A stretch of DNA of 64,000 nucleotides from Escallonia rubra (lineage: Eukaryota; Streptophyta; Magnoliopsida; Escalloniales; Escalloniaceae), in the NCBI GenBank assembly GCA_033065855.1, contig JAVXUO010002860.1, positions 62,001 through 126,000 of the forward strand. Direction: 5' to 3'. The position numbers were made by a program, and so were the translations under genes. The notes below the pieces were generated by a model. It had not been told where the DNA came from, did not search any database, and worked only from the letters and a program-made list of their open reading frames with translations. Shown piece after piece: positions 28,029-39,489 of this stretch (the stretch's first letter is position 1; each line of letters opens with the position of its first letter).

Positions 28029-28689
28029 GTATGTTTGCTTTAAGATGATCTTTCTTGAATTCTGTTAACTATGTACAGTATAGTTTCAGTCTATGCTGGA
28101 TTAATCTGTTGGAAAAGTAGTGTGACTGGTGAGTTCATTTAACATTCAGTCTTTCCCCTAATGCACGCCATCTGTTCGACAGTATTCTTACGGTATACGA
28201 AACTGTTGAGTGCCCATTGATCTGATTCTAAGTTTTTTTCCCAGCCGGTTGTATGAAACTTGTTTGGAGAATATCGTTTAGCTATTTTTTTTTCTTCCTG
28301 TTAAGGTAATTGTAATCACTGAGCATAGCTCTTAAACCAAGTTTCATCGAAGTAAAACTAGTTCTTCAAAATTGTATCGTTTGGAATAGTTCCTGATTGC
28401 CATACGAATGCTTAATGCTCTTCAAAGATAGTACCTTGGCGGTTATAATCCTTCCATCGTCTCTTAAGGACCATGTTGGTTGATTGGGCTTATTGCAAGA
28501 TATTTTAGATTTCTTTCTTTCCAGAGGCAACAAATGGTGCGATTGAAAATAAGTTGTGTGACTTTGGCCTGAAAAGACTTGCCTTGATATTCTTTGATGG
28601 CAAAATGGAGTTTTTCCTCCCTCCTCTGATTACTGCAGGGAGGTTATTGCGTTATTGAGTGATAGTCCACAGGGTGTCTGAAAATTGGC

Positions 28690-29310
28690 ATTCAAAAACG
28701 ACTGTTGCATGGATTCAGTAGATTACACACTTGTCCTCAAGTATCACGCCCCACCTCTTAAGTCTATCCTTGGACGTGAGTCTTCTTTTGCACACCGACC
28801 ATGCAATGAAAGCACATTTAGGAATGGAGGCAGTAGACCTGACTAGATGTGCCCATTGCATTACTGTTTTAGGACACTCTGAAGTGCTCCCATGCTGATT
28901 TAATGGAATACTCGCCATTGGGAGGTAGAGTCCAGCACACTTTACCTTGGGAGATCAAAGGGGGGCAAACCCAAAAAGATCCAGCTATAACAGAGCTAAG
29001 TTTAGCCTCCAAATTATTAACAGCGTCATAAAGAGCTCTATAGCCAAACTTTGGTAGTAAAGGTCCTAGAGGATGCCAATTGTCACTGCACAAAGAGATG
29101 GATGCTCAGTTCCCCACTATGTCTTTAGTGATAAGTCTTGCAATCTCTCAACGTTTTATGATTTTCCTCCAATTCCATGAAACGTTAGTTCTCACCTTTT
29201 CCCCCCAGAAGTTCTTATCTTTTAACATGAAGCCATGGCACCATTTTACCCGAAGTACATCCTCCTTGCTAGCTATTCGTTGTCATTTCTTTGTTTAAGT
29301 TTAGTCTTTG
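28690..29310 (-). mobile_element. LINE (L1-type) fragment: end of reverse transcriptase region and zinc-binding RVT domain
   Basis: On the minus strand the translation reads SLCSDNWHPLGPLLPKFG, then CWTLPPNGEYSIKSAWEHFR. A +1/-1 shift near 28890 leads into MQWAHLVR...IPKCAFIAW and RLTSKDRLKRWGV. That is the zf-RVT region that ends plant L1-type LINE pol proteins. Upstream, NVSWNWRKI also fits. Stop codons lie around 29090-29150 and the frame shifts near 28890. No 5' part or poly(A) tail is seen, so it is an old truncated piece. It lies between the putative leader exon at 28028 and the TAF1B coding region. Confidence 0.8.
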
Positions 29311-30516
29311 GCCAATGAAATCTTGGTTGCAACCTTGTGTGTTTTGACGTTGAGGATTTGATGAATTAAAAGTCCCAGCTAACCCATTAACGTTTTTGAC
29401 CTTCCCAATTCACATTCAGTTCATTTGATTTAGTTTTCTTCCCGAAGCTTTTCTTGTATGTTCACGAAGCTATATCGAGATTGAAGAGCATTAGTAGGTG
29501 TTGACTAGAGTGTTTCCCGTAATCCTTCCTTCTTCCAAATATCATTCAGACTTGGCATTTGGTCATGGTTGCGTGTATTTTGGGAACGTAGTCTTTGAAA
29601 ATTACAATGACTTGGTAGCTTAGTTTTGGTGCAACTATGGTTGTATCTGGAAAGACATAATTAAGTCCTTGCATTGTGGTATCTTGCTTCCGACCTTATA
29701 TTGTGCTTATTGAGATTTAGACTTCAGGTTATTTTTCATGATGTGACCGCTATGTCTATATGCAAAGGTCGCAAAAATCGTGCTACTCTTCAAAGGACAT
29801 TTGGTGTAAACAATGATGCGAATTTTTCTAATGATGTTATTGTCTTGGTTCAGGCAATTCATGCACAAATCGAAGCTAATAAGGCAACTTGTGTTTAGAA
29901 AGGCAACCAACCCCGAAGCTGAGGTGTGATTGCTGGTATTAAGTAAGACTTTTGAGGCATAAATTTTCACAGATGCCCACATGGTAACCTTTACTTTGCA
30001 CATTTTGAGGAAGAAATTGATCAATGGTGGAAAAGGGTGACCGCAAAAAACCTGCTAATGTTAGGCTGATGACATGGTAGGAGTTGAGGAAGGCGTTCTC
30101 GGAGAAACACTTTTTTATAACATCTTGAGCTAGGTAGTTCTCTTACGGTTTCGAAGCACTGCCTTGCCTTTTGAAGTGCCCACTTTCTTTCTTTTTTTAC
30201 TTTTGCTCATATATCTCCTTTTTTTACGTTTCATTAGCATGCTGAACGGCCTATGCAGCCTCAATCATTGCTTCATAAGATACCAACAATCTTGCCCTCA
30301 CCATCAAACCAAATCCCAGCCGTAGACCAAACCAACACCATGCTCCTCTGTAGATACGATGAGTAGCATACCTCGACAAACATGTAAACTCTGCTTAAGC
30401 AAAAACATGTTCGCGTTTCTTCAACAAAGAATTATTTCACCATGCAATCCTCTGAGATGTGGTTAACGTAAAAAACCTTTCTAAACTTCTGCTGTGTCGT
30501 CGGCCTAGCATTAAGA

Positions 30517-30675
30517 GTGGATTTGGATCCCCTGCTGTAACCCATGGTTACAGCAGGGGTGCTGTGTTCAGTCTGTGAGAGAGAGGGATGTAACCTATGG
30601 GTTAAGATGCGGTAACGTGGTAAAAGGTGGTGCGTTGGACGGCACAGATTGAACACAGCACCGATCCAAATCCAC
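30517..30675. mobile_element. foldback MITE (159 bp) with nested palindromes
   Basis: The outer ends gtggatttggatc (30517-30529) and gatccaaatccac (30663-30675) are exact inverted copies. Next, gctgtgttcagtctgtg (30561-30577) pairs with 30643-30659 with one mismatch. A separate strong hairpin lies at 30529-30559: cccctgctgtaacc, loop cat, then its complement. No coding capacity is seen. The superfamily is unknown because no clear target duplication is visible. Confidence 0.75.
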
Positions 30676-30689
30676 AGCTTCCACCACTG

Positions 30690-30980
30690 ATCAGCTTCTC
30701 CATTCGGTCTTTACACAACAAGTAACCTTCTGGGCGTCTACGAAAGTGAGCCGGAAACGTTTTTTTTCCATATATCCAATCCACTCCTCAGCTTCCACAG
30801 GGTCAGTTGCATTTCTAAACTATGGTGTCAACTTATTAAAAACTGAATCGTAGGCCACCTCGTCTCTGGCCATCTGCTGCAGTAATAGCCTGTGTTTGAT
30901 CATGAATTGCCTGAAATCTGAGGATTTGAACAATTGTTTCCACATTTTTCGACGTCTGCGAGTAGGCATATCAATCTACC
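30690..30980 (-). mobile_element. Ty3/Gypsy gag fossil fragment
   Basis: The minus-strand translation contains KLTP...FRNATDPVEAEEWI, YMEK and DAQKV. These match the conserved start of the Gypsy retrotransposon gag domain (the P-x-F-x-G-x-x-DP-x-x-AE-x-W-x-x-x-ME-K pattern). Only this scrap of about 290 bp is present; no LTR, protease or polymerase part accompanies it. It is broken and old. Confidence 0.5.
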
Positions 30981-31595
30981 ATGACAAACAAAAAGAAGTG
31001 AGTTCTAAACTTTGATAAACTTGATATCAGGTTAATCTGCTCATCCTTGCATTAACATATGACGTGCAGTAAATAAGTAATACTGTAATTCCATACTATC
31101 GTGAAAAACAACTTTGTGAAAGTCCCACATCAATTTCTGGTGTCACTCCTTCCTTTTCCCTACCAAACTATAAAATTGAAGCATTATATGTGTCATTGTA
31201 TAAGTAGCGTGCAGTTTTAGTTCAAACCTGGTTGAGGACGGGGCGGTGCAGAAACGTAGGCTCAGAGAGGTCATAAGTCAAATTGATTTCTTTGTAAATT
31301 TCTTGTCTTTATCTTTTCATGACAAGGAGAAGCCAAATTCTCGTTCCATTATTCTGCGATTTCAAACCAAAAATGGTTGGGTGTCAAAACTGTGTATCTA
31401 TCATATGGCTATTGAGGGATTTACTTGAGGAAGTGGGGATATTTTAAAATTTTCAGATCAGTACATAACCGCTTTGTCTTTCTCTCTTGATCTTTAGTTA
31501 TCATTCTGCATAGTTGACAAAATACTAATAATCATCTCATGAACAGCATTGTCTATTGCTGCATAATTTTCTGTGTTGTACACCGAGACATACAA

Positions 31596-34500
31596 ATGCC
31601 CGATGGATTAGATTTGGCGTGCCAAGTCTGTGGCCATGTGGGCTTGGATGATGGTGCCAATGGTTTCTTCTACTGCCAAGAGTGTGGTTCTCAAGCCGTA
31701 GACATCAGAGACACAGCCCCAGATGAAGAGATCTTTGAGGATAGGGAATTCTTCAATACCGCTGGTGCTCAGCGCAGGCGTCCAACCACTGCTGTCCTAG
31801 CTGAGCCAATTTCTCAGTCACAACCCCAATCCCAATTTTGGGAATCCCTCAGAACCCAGGAGCAGAATGAAGATGTGGGGGATGGTGTTGGGCCCACTAC
31901 ACCGGGCGATTTTGGGTCGAGTCCGAGGAAATTGAAATATGAGGACTACTACTCTGAGATCAGGTTGAGGTATCTGATGGGGGTTCAGATTATGATTCAG
32001 TTGCAATTGAAGGCTTTGGTTGAAAATTTTCAGGTGAGTCCTTTGATTGTGGGGCTGGCTGAGCCCATTTGGTTGAGATTCGTGGCATCGACTAGGATTT
32101 GTGCCGACAGTTGGGCTGATGATGCCATTCATGAATCTGAATCTCAAAAACAAGGTATTGCAACGTATATGTTTATTCTCCAATTTTATTGAGAACATAT
32201 GATGTTCAGGGAATGATGCTTGTATGAATCTGCGTAACTTAATACTCGCAAGTTGGAATTAAGCACTGAAATCTTAATGCCTTAAAGCTCCCCAAGAACT
32301 GAAACTACATCTGAGGGAGTGTGGGGATAATGACCCCAACCAGGTACTTGTAACTTGGTGTTTGACCATGCTGAAATCTAAATACAAAATACCTAATCTC
32401 CAATTCAAAGTCCGGAAGGCTTGAGGTACGGACTTTCGAGATTTGAATACCTTGTTAGTCAACAAGTTTAAGTGCTAAATTGATCTGAGAAGTTTGATAA
32501 CTAACATAAAGACCAGGATCAGCATTCCAAAATCCAAATACTAGTACATTTGCCCTCAGAAAGAGTGCTGAGATTGCATGGCATTCTGTATCAATGATAG
32601 TTTGGAAGCTTCGCATCAGACCTTGAAAGGTATTCTTTACGAGGTTGGTCGCTGTCTTCTCAAGCCAGTGAAAACCCATGATGAGAGTCCATAGTTCTGC
32701 TGGTTGTAGTGGAATCACAAATATTATGTGTGAACCTTGGAGCTTTTTGTCTTCATGGCCTGGACAAGGCAACCTGCTCCAGTTAGATTAGGTTGTCCAA
32801 GAGAACTATGATTTTGTGTTTGACCCAACTAGCTGAAGTTATGTCGTATTTACATGTGATGCAGTTACAACAATCTGTTTGTGATGTGAGTACGCAATAA
32901 GTCGTTGGTTAGTTGAGTTGAGATAGCTAGCTTGCCGTGATGTTTCTCTAAGTTGTGTAGTCCACGTGCATTAACCTCGATGATAGGTAATTATATCTTT
33001 TGTTCCTTGTAACTTTCCATTGATGGGTTTCATTTGTTGGCTTGCACAGTAGAAAGGACGCAGCTGAGTTTTATCTACCTTGTCATGCATGCAAGTCTTT
33101 TCTATCTTGTTGGTGGATTGTTCTTCATCTTTTACGATGTTTTCTCCATCTTTTGCACTCCAGGACAAGCAGATGATAATAGGCACAGTGCTAAACATCA
33201 TTCTGAACTTCACAACTCACGTGGTCAACAAGCTGTAATGATATGGTATAGACATTTGAGCAAGACAATACCCTTATCTTATTCTTTGGTAATTTCTTTT
33301 CTAGCTTGTCACGTGGCAAGAGAGGCAGTCCTGCCAACAGATATCCTAAAGTTGACACTTGAAGGGAAGCTTCCCTACTTCGCTGCTTTTGTTGAAATAG
33401 AAAAACAAATCGGACCTCCTTCAAATGCATGTCCTATTAGTGCAAGCCGTATGTTTAGACCTATGCAAGCTATTCCATTGCAAAAGTTAGAATCGCTGGC
33501 AGCATCTGTTGCTCAAAAAATAGGCTTAAAACTACCTCCTGTGAATTTCTATGCAATAGCTTCACGCTTTCTCAGGAAGTTATCTCTTCCTGTTGCAAAA
33601 ATTCTTCCTCATGCATGCCGCATACATGAGTGGTCTATGCCTCCAGAGTTGTGGTTATCTGCTAATGAGTTGAGGCTCCCTACTCGTGTTTGTGTAATGT
33701 CTATACTTATAGTAGCAATAAGGATTATCTATGATCTAAATGGGTTCGGTAAATGGGAAGTGAGTGTGAGTGCATCATCATCTGACCAGAATGGAGAGGC
33801 CAAACCCTCGTGCAATATTGATACGGATGATGATTCCGAGCAAGGCTCACCTGGGGATGATCTCAATGATACACGGGCAAAGCACTGCAGCAACCAAGCA
33901 GAGGTTCAGCAATCCGAGTTTGATGCTGCAGAGCTTCTGCTCAATCTTGAAGCGAAATATGATGAGCTTGCTGACCCCTATGGTAATGTTTCTTTCCAGA
34001 AATAATATTCGACTCGATAATGACACGAGTTATGGGGTGTACTTTGTTTTGCAATTTCCCCACATTTTGAACCAATTGAAGTTTTTGTTTCCCCTTTATC
34101 TAAAATTGTTTCTTAATTCATTGATTTAGAATAAGCTTGCTAATCTTCTTTACCTGCACGACAGAGTTCTCCAAAGACTTGCCAACATATTTGCAATACT
34201 GTAAGGATGTGGTTTTTGCTGGATTAGAACCATCATTTGAGGATCATGAGGAACAGAAGATGATCGAGGATTTATGGGATTTTTATCAGAAGAAAAAGGT
34301 GATTTTGGCTCGAAGGCTGTTTTCTTTTTCTTTGGGCTGACAGACATGTTCATGTGATTGACACCTTATGTTTGAATTAAAAGCGCCTACGACTTCAAAT
34401 CATCATGCTTGTCAAAATATCTTTTGATTGTGGTTAGGAATTATACAAGTAAATTATAAGTTTCTTTTGTTGCTTTTAGGGTTCTGAACAATCTGATGAC

Positions 34501-35097
34501 CGTGGAATAGGCTCCTTGGAGCGTAGTTGTGGCGATCATAAGAGATCAAGAGATGACAGCACAAGCCCACCGAAGGAAAGCAAGAAATACAGGGAGAATG
34601 GGGGTGCTGACAACCCTTTGGAGGATGGTTTTATCTCTCACGGGGATAATTGCTCCCAGAATAACCTCACCAGGGAACACTTATCTTGCAAAGAACCCAG
34701 TGCAACTTCTGATGCAAAGTCCAACAAAGAGAGAGCAATCAGGCGACTGCGGTTGGACATGGAAGAGAATAGGTTTTATTACATTCCACCTAGGGTTAAA
34801 GTCAAGCGCTTGGACTACCTCCAGTATATGAGGAAGAGAGATGACGGTGCCTTCACGTACGCTGTCCATGCTGATTATTATATCCTGCTTCGTTCTTGTG
34901 CAAGGGTGGTTAAGGTTGACGGCAGGAGCTTGCATTTCGGAATATTGAGTTTTGAAAAGAGATTGGATTGGCTGGAAAAGAGAATTGACCATTGCTTGCA
35001 TATGAACCCGCTAAGCGACACTTGCCAATTCTGCAGCGACGAGGGGCAACAAAATGCTAGAGACGACCCAATAAATCTCTCAAACTTGAATTTGTGA
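31596..35097 (+). CDS. TAF1B: TAF1B/Rrn7-type subunit of the RNA polymerase I initiation factor
   Basis: Exons are 31596-32154, 33164-33982, 34165-34298 and 34480-35097. Phases fit and give 709 aa. The N-terminus is a zinc ribbon with C9-x2-C12 and C27-x2-C30 (CQVCGH...YCQEC). It is followed by a TFIIB-like cyclin-fold region containing YSLVISFLACHVAREAVLP and PELWLSANELRLPTRVCVMS. An acidic linker and a conserved tail (RFYYIPPRVKVKRLDYLQYM) complete it. The family (TAF1B in animals, Rrn7 in yeast, MEE12 in Arabidopsis) binds Pol I at rDNA promoters in the nucleolus. The MPDGLDLACQVC start is chosen because it directly precedes the zinc ribbon. An in-frame ATG at 31539 would add 19 residues of unusual hydrophobic sequence. 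Intron 1 (about 1 kb) may hold a LINE-type RNase H relic on the other strand. Confidence 0.92.
32455..32770 (-). mobile_element. possible LINE-type RNase H (RVT_3) relic in TAF1B intron 1
   Basis: The open minus-strand frame includes PAELWTLIMGFHWLEKTATN. That resembles the AELWAL-x-x-GL motif of the RNase H-like domain at the end of plant LINE pol proteins. The rest of the frame does not show the expected catalytic residues, so it is either heavily decayed or a chance match. Confidence 0.3.
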
Positions 35098-35099
35098 GC

Positions 35100-36587
35100 T
35101 TTGTAGTCTGTAGTTGATTTCTAAATTTTTTTCTCCATGAAATTTGTTAGTTGCTGCAGTAGAGTGGAAGTTGAACAGGGACTACCCAATGTGGATGATT
35201 TCATGATATGATTTGGCATTTTAACAAGATTGTATTATTAGGCCTTTTCCAGCATTGACGGCTTCGGTTTAACATTGAAGTCAAACATGTAAGGAAAATT
35301 TTTGGCCGCCACAAAGACCGTAGGAACATAACCTCTCATACAGCGACAACTAACACGATTTTATATAATGTACGGTTTTATGTAGTGACGTTAAAAAAAT
35401 ATTGTTAAAAAATTGTATACGTTCCGACCGGTGAGAAAAGACCTAAGTAAACTTGTTCAACATGCGCTGCACTCTATATCAAGAAACTTCTATATCGGGC
35501 AGTTGGCTTTTAAGTTCTATAGAGTTTGGCCCCCTTAATGGAAGGCCACGGCTGACTATAAGAGGTCTCTTGGCCCAAGCTTTAGCCGTTGAAGTTTCCT
35601 TCTCCAAAAAAGGAAAATCATCCGCCAAGGCAGTGCTTTTCGTCTCTCCAGGCTTTACTACTAACCTTATAATAGTCATGTTGAGATTGGACTAATCTTA
35701 TTCTATTCATCTCATTATTAAGTAAAAGGAGACAAACTTGTTTCCTAAACAAACCAACCATAAAAGGAAAGGTGGTAGGCTACTGATTATCAGACAACAA
35801 AAGCCTGCTTGCCTTAAAAGGTCAGATTACCAGATAACATATAAAATTTCTGCAATCTCAGAAGCTTTGATTTTTAAAATTGGAACATGAACTTATACCA
35901 CAATAGCCCTGTTAGGAAAGATGAACAGTCTAATGGAACCCAAATACTGGAACAATGATTAGGGAGAGAAAATGAGTTTTGTGGTTATTTGGGGGCATTT
36001 GCTACAACAATATTCAAAGGTCTACTAACTAGTAACTACCCTCATAAGTGGCATCATCCTGGGAAGACAAGTGCTCATCACTACAATTACTCCCCCTGCA
36101 GGAATAGCTCCATCATTAATGAAAGAAGACAGAATAGCTGATAGCAATTACAGTGCTCTAGTAAATAGGACAGTACTGGTCCAGTTTCTTTACCCCCATC
36201 AAGTTACTGAAGCACATGCACAAGGGCAGTTGTGCACAACTCTGCTAAGAAGAGCTCAAAATGCAAAATGTATGCAGGACAACAGAAAGGGAGTAAAGAG
36301 GCCATAAGCTACAAGAAAATTGTTGTGAACCAGACATTACATCTCAAGAGTTCAGACCATACAATCATCAGTACCCTCCTGAATGTACCACTGGTGACAC
36401 AGGTCCATAGTTAGATACTATCACTATTCACTGTGCTCCATGAGCTCCAAAAAAAGGATTTATGGAAATAGAAAAACCCATGAAACAGCTCTAATTATTG
36501 CTCTCATTTGCCTCTTCTCCACCTTTAAACCCTGATTAGTGTCTCATTAATCAACATAAGCCCTCTTTCTCTCTAATATTGATCAGA
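35100..36587. other. intergenic DNA between TAF1B and ZHD (convergent 3' ends)
   Basis: Both flanking genes end toward this stretch. Apart from the block at 35440-35700 described separately, I see no coding sequence. The last 150 bases before 36588 are the ZHD 3' UTR side. Confidence 0.5.
35440..35700. other. block open on both strands, organelle-like in style (possible NUMT)
   Basis: Frames of 66-80 codons are open on both strands here (35453-35695 + and 35479-35679 -) in a GC-richer island within AT-rich DNA. The minus frame reads KPGETKSTALADDFPFLEKE and onward without low complexity. The base style (aagctt, ctccaaaaaagg) reminds me of plant mitochondrial intergenic DNA. I do not recognise the protein. 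The call is a guess from composition. Confidence 0.25.
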
Positions 36588-37511
36588 TCAAGATGAAGAA
36601 GAAGACCCATTAGCACAAACTTGAAACTCCTGAACATCACCACTCAGATGTTGATGAAGATTGATGTTGTTGCTCTCATCTCTGACATCCATGCTGTGGA
36701 CACCATTGCTATTGCCAAGGCTGGCCGTCCTGGCAATAGCAATGTCTCTCTTGCTCTTGTTGTTGTGCATCCAGACCTTGAAAACCCCTCTCCTGATCCC
36801 AACCTCACTGCAGAAACTCTCCACCATCCTTTCTTCACACCTCTGCATCTTCCACCCCAGCTTTTCGGCGAATGACGTCATCCTCTCCTTCTGCTCCTGG
36901 CTGAACTTCGTACGGAACCGCTTCCTCCCACTTGGATTCTCGCTCTTCGCCGCCGTGGGAGTCGTCGGAGTCGCCACCGCGTATTGGAGGTTCATGTCCG
37001 GTGGCTCATCTGCCACGGCGGTGCTGAGGGCCAGCAGCATGTTAGGGGCAAAAGAGTAATTTGGCTGCGGCGGTGGGGGTGGTGACTGTGACGGTGACGA
37101 TGAGAACGAAGCTGAGCTCCGGCGAAGTGGGTAGTGGTGGAAATCGATGAAACGGGTGGCGGCAGCTGCGGCGGTGGGTCCTTCGGGTTCCCGGCGGTGG
37201 AAGTTGCGGTGGCAGCCACAGGCGGCGCATTTCAGGGAGGTGGGATCGGCGTGGGTGGCGGTGGGGGACGGCATGAACTCCCCGCAGCCGTCCAGGGCGT
37301 GGCCCCCCAGGCTCGCCGCGTGGTTCTTGAGGCATTGCTTGTACGTCCCCCCCGCCGCAGGCGCTGGCTGCTGGCGCTGGTGGTGCTTCTTCAGCGAGCC
37401 GTTGGTGGTGGTGGTGGATATGGCCTTGATGAGCTGGGTCTTTGGTGGGGTTTCATTCTCAGCTTCATCAAGGTTGGTCTTGGTCTGGGTGTTGATGGTT
37501 GCTAGGTCCAT
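36588..37511 (-). CDS. zinc-finger homeodomain (ZF-HD/ZHD) transcription factor
   Basis: A single exon encodes 307 aa; ZHD genes typically lack introns. Residues about 57-108 form the ZF-HD dimerisation zinc finger (YKQCLKNHAASLGGHALDGC ... LKCAACGCHRNFHRRE) with all conserved Cys and His present. A Ser/Pro-rich linker follows. The homeodomain lies at about 196-255: RKRFRTKFSQEQKERM, then KLGWKMQRCEE and the recognition helix GVFKVWMHNNK. Met in place of the usual Gln/Phe-x-Asn context (WMHNNK) is normal for this class. The protein should act in the nucleus as homo- or heterodimers with other ZHD or MIF proteins, binding ATTA-type sites. The ATG at 37511 is the first in frame; ten upstream codons are open but start at TTG. 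A Ser run ends the protein. Confidence 0.96.
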   Translation of the reverse strand: MDLATINTQTKTNLDEAENETPPKTQLIKAISTTTTNGSLKKHHQRQQPAPAAGGTYKQCLKNHAASLGGHALDGCGEFMPSPTATHADPTSLKCAACGCHRNFHRREPEGPTAAAAATRFIDFHHYPLRRSSASFSSSPSQSPPPPPQPNYSFAPNMLLALSTAVADEPPDMNLQYAVATPTTPTAAKSENPSGRKRFRTKFSQEQKERMTSFAEKLGWKMQRCEERMVESFCSEVGIRRGVFKVWMHNNKSKRDIAIARTASLGNSNGVHSMDVRDESNNINLHQHLSGDVQEFQVCANGSSSSS

Positions 37512-38940
37512 TTTGATGGGTTGTTCTGTGAAATCAAGCAATTCCAGGTTCAGGCCTTTTGGTCACCTCACACCCTTCTTTGGTACATGATGTTGTTGGC
37601 CTGAAATCTAAGGTTTATGCAAATTGGGTTTCGAGGGGTGTGTGTGTGTGTTCTGAAAGTTGTTGCTAAAATGGCAAGCACTTTAGAGGGTTAGCTAGCG
37701 TGCAATAAATATGTCTGAATTCCCTCTGAATCAACTTGGTGGGGGGGTGGGTTTAATTAGGGGCACCAGCTACCAAGCGCAGATTTGTGTGTGCGACTGT
37801 TGCACATTTGGGTATGTGGCAATTGAATTTACTTGACCCCCACTGCAAAGCAATGGTTTGTTTACGGGCTAAGATTGTCAGAAAACTGTGACCTTTGTTG
37901 TTCCTCATGTTTGGATGGTCCCACTGACAAGAACTTTCTTCAGCAATTCTCGGATCTCGATCTAAGCATTTAATCTAGTTTCGAGTCCCTTGCCCGTCAT
38001 TTCTTGTTCGATGTAACCATACGTTATTATCTTGTATGTGATCTATATGTAAATTTTTCGATCTCCACATAGGTGCAAAAATCACGAGCTCAAATATATG
38101 TGATGACCTTATAGATCCCGAGACGCAATACTCCCTCTCGATTGAATCAGAACCTTATGGTTACGCCATTTCTATAATCGAAAAAAAAAAATGTTTGGGT
38201 GTTTTCCCTTAAGACAAAAAGATCTATCTATAATAATGATTTTAGTTACAAAAAATCATTATAAACTATTTTATCGTTACGTTAAAATATGTAGTAATGA
38301 TTTTATAATGTTAAACTATATATAATGGCACCTTTTAATAATTGCAAAAGTGCTGGCTACTGTATAACTAAGAATCTTTAGCACTTTGTCGTAGAGATTT
38401 TGGTTTTTCTTTGTTTGCTAGGCACATTTCTTTAGAGCTATCAGCTATGTAACCACCCCTATGGATTTGTTTGTTTTACCCGACCTAGGCTTAATTATGG
38501 ATTGTTTGGTTTACCCAACTCAGCCTCATAAACAAACTAAAGAGTCTTGCTTTGCCCAACACCAAGATTTGTTCTCTGTTATGGCCACCAGCAAGGGAGA
38601 GTTCATGTACACGTAAATGCAGTAAGTTTTCAAAATCTAAGTACGGTGATACCTACAAAACCTTTTAAAGTAAATTAATGACTAGACCATTCGCTATTAA
38701 TCCTATTATTATTACTCCGTTGTATTGGAAATTTTTTTTTTGTTTTGAATTTTACCGAACTTTTAGACTAGATTTAGGACATACTAATGCTATTTTTCTC
38801 TTCGTTTATGTCCTAGTTTGACTTGCCAAAATAGTTTTATTTAACCTGAAATTGCTAATTGAGTTTAGCTTTAAAATTTGCATGATACTAAGCTTACCGT
38901 CGGTAAAAGAAAATAAGAGCAAAACACGAGCACTGTTGTT
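37512..38940. other. ZHD upstream region and intergenic DNA
   Basis: A short (GT)n at about 37638-37650 and a G-rich stretch (gggggggtggg) near 37740 lie within 250 bp of the ZHD start. Farther out is AT-rich DNA with repeated taatgattttat words (38238-38335). No gene is supported. Confidence 0.5.
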
Positions 38941-38949
38941 GCAACTGGG

Positions 38950-39480
38950 CTATATACATTCATGTGTGCCATCGGTCATTTTGTAAATACGTTGCTTGAA
39001 TAGCTTCGGGAGTTTGCTTAGTATCGTGTGCTAAAGCTGAGTACCGTGCTCTTGCCACTACTGCTGCTGATCTTTCATAGATTGAGACTCTCTTGCGAGA
39101 ACTTGCTGTCTTTTTTCCGCCTGCTCCTACTCTTTACTATGACAACCTCAGTACCATCTAGTTTTTCATGCTCGTACGAAAATCACATTGAGATTGATTA
39201 TCACTTTATTAGTAAACGTGGTGCTCTCCGTGTTTTGCTCACTTCTAACCTCGTCACCAGCTTGCTGACTTTTGCACCGAAGCTGCTCCTACTTGCCGTT
39301 TTTTGATGGCTTTGTGACAAACTTATTGCGCTTCCTACTCACTCCGTTTGAGGGAGGGTATTGATTTATGTATATGTGTGCCATCATTTTGTATAGCCAT
39401 CACTTGTATAGCTTTAGGGTGGGTTGCGATTAGATTTTTTGTACTATGATTTTACAATTATAACCTTGTCTTAATCTCTA
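38950..39480 (+). mobile_element. Ty1/Copia fossil: RNase H end of pol plus start of 3' LTR-like sequence
   Basis: Codon-like stretches match the end of Copia pol: AEYRA-like, ELAVFFPPAPTLYYDN, KHIEIDYHF and LRVLLTSN, QLADF-like. They are followed by a polypurine tract (gagggagggta, about 39350-39361) and TG-starting LTR-like DNA. A stretch at about 38950-39010 resembles the DNA just after the tract (catgtgtgccatc...ttgtatagct), so parts of both ends may remain with most of the body lost. It is old and broken in several places. Confidence 0.65.
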
Positions 39481-39489
39481 AGAATGCAG

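Noticed and set aside
36592-37590. Long open frames on the + strand and in other frames across the ZHD gene
   Set aside because: They are shadows of a GC-rich single-exon gene on the minus strand and show no domain.
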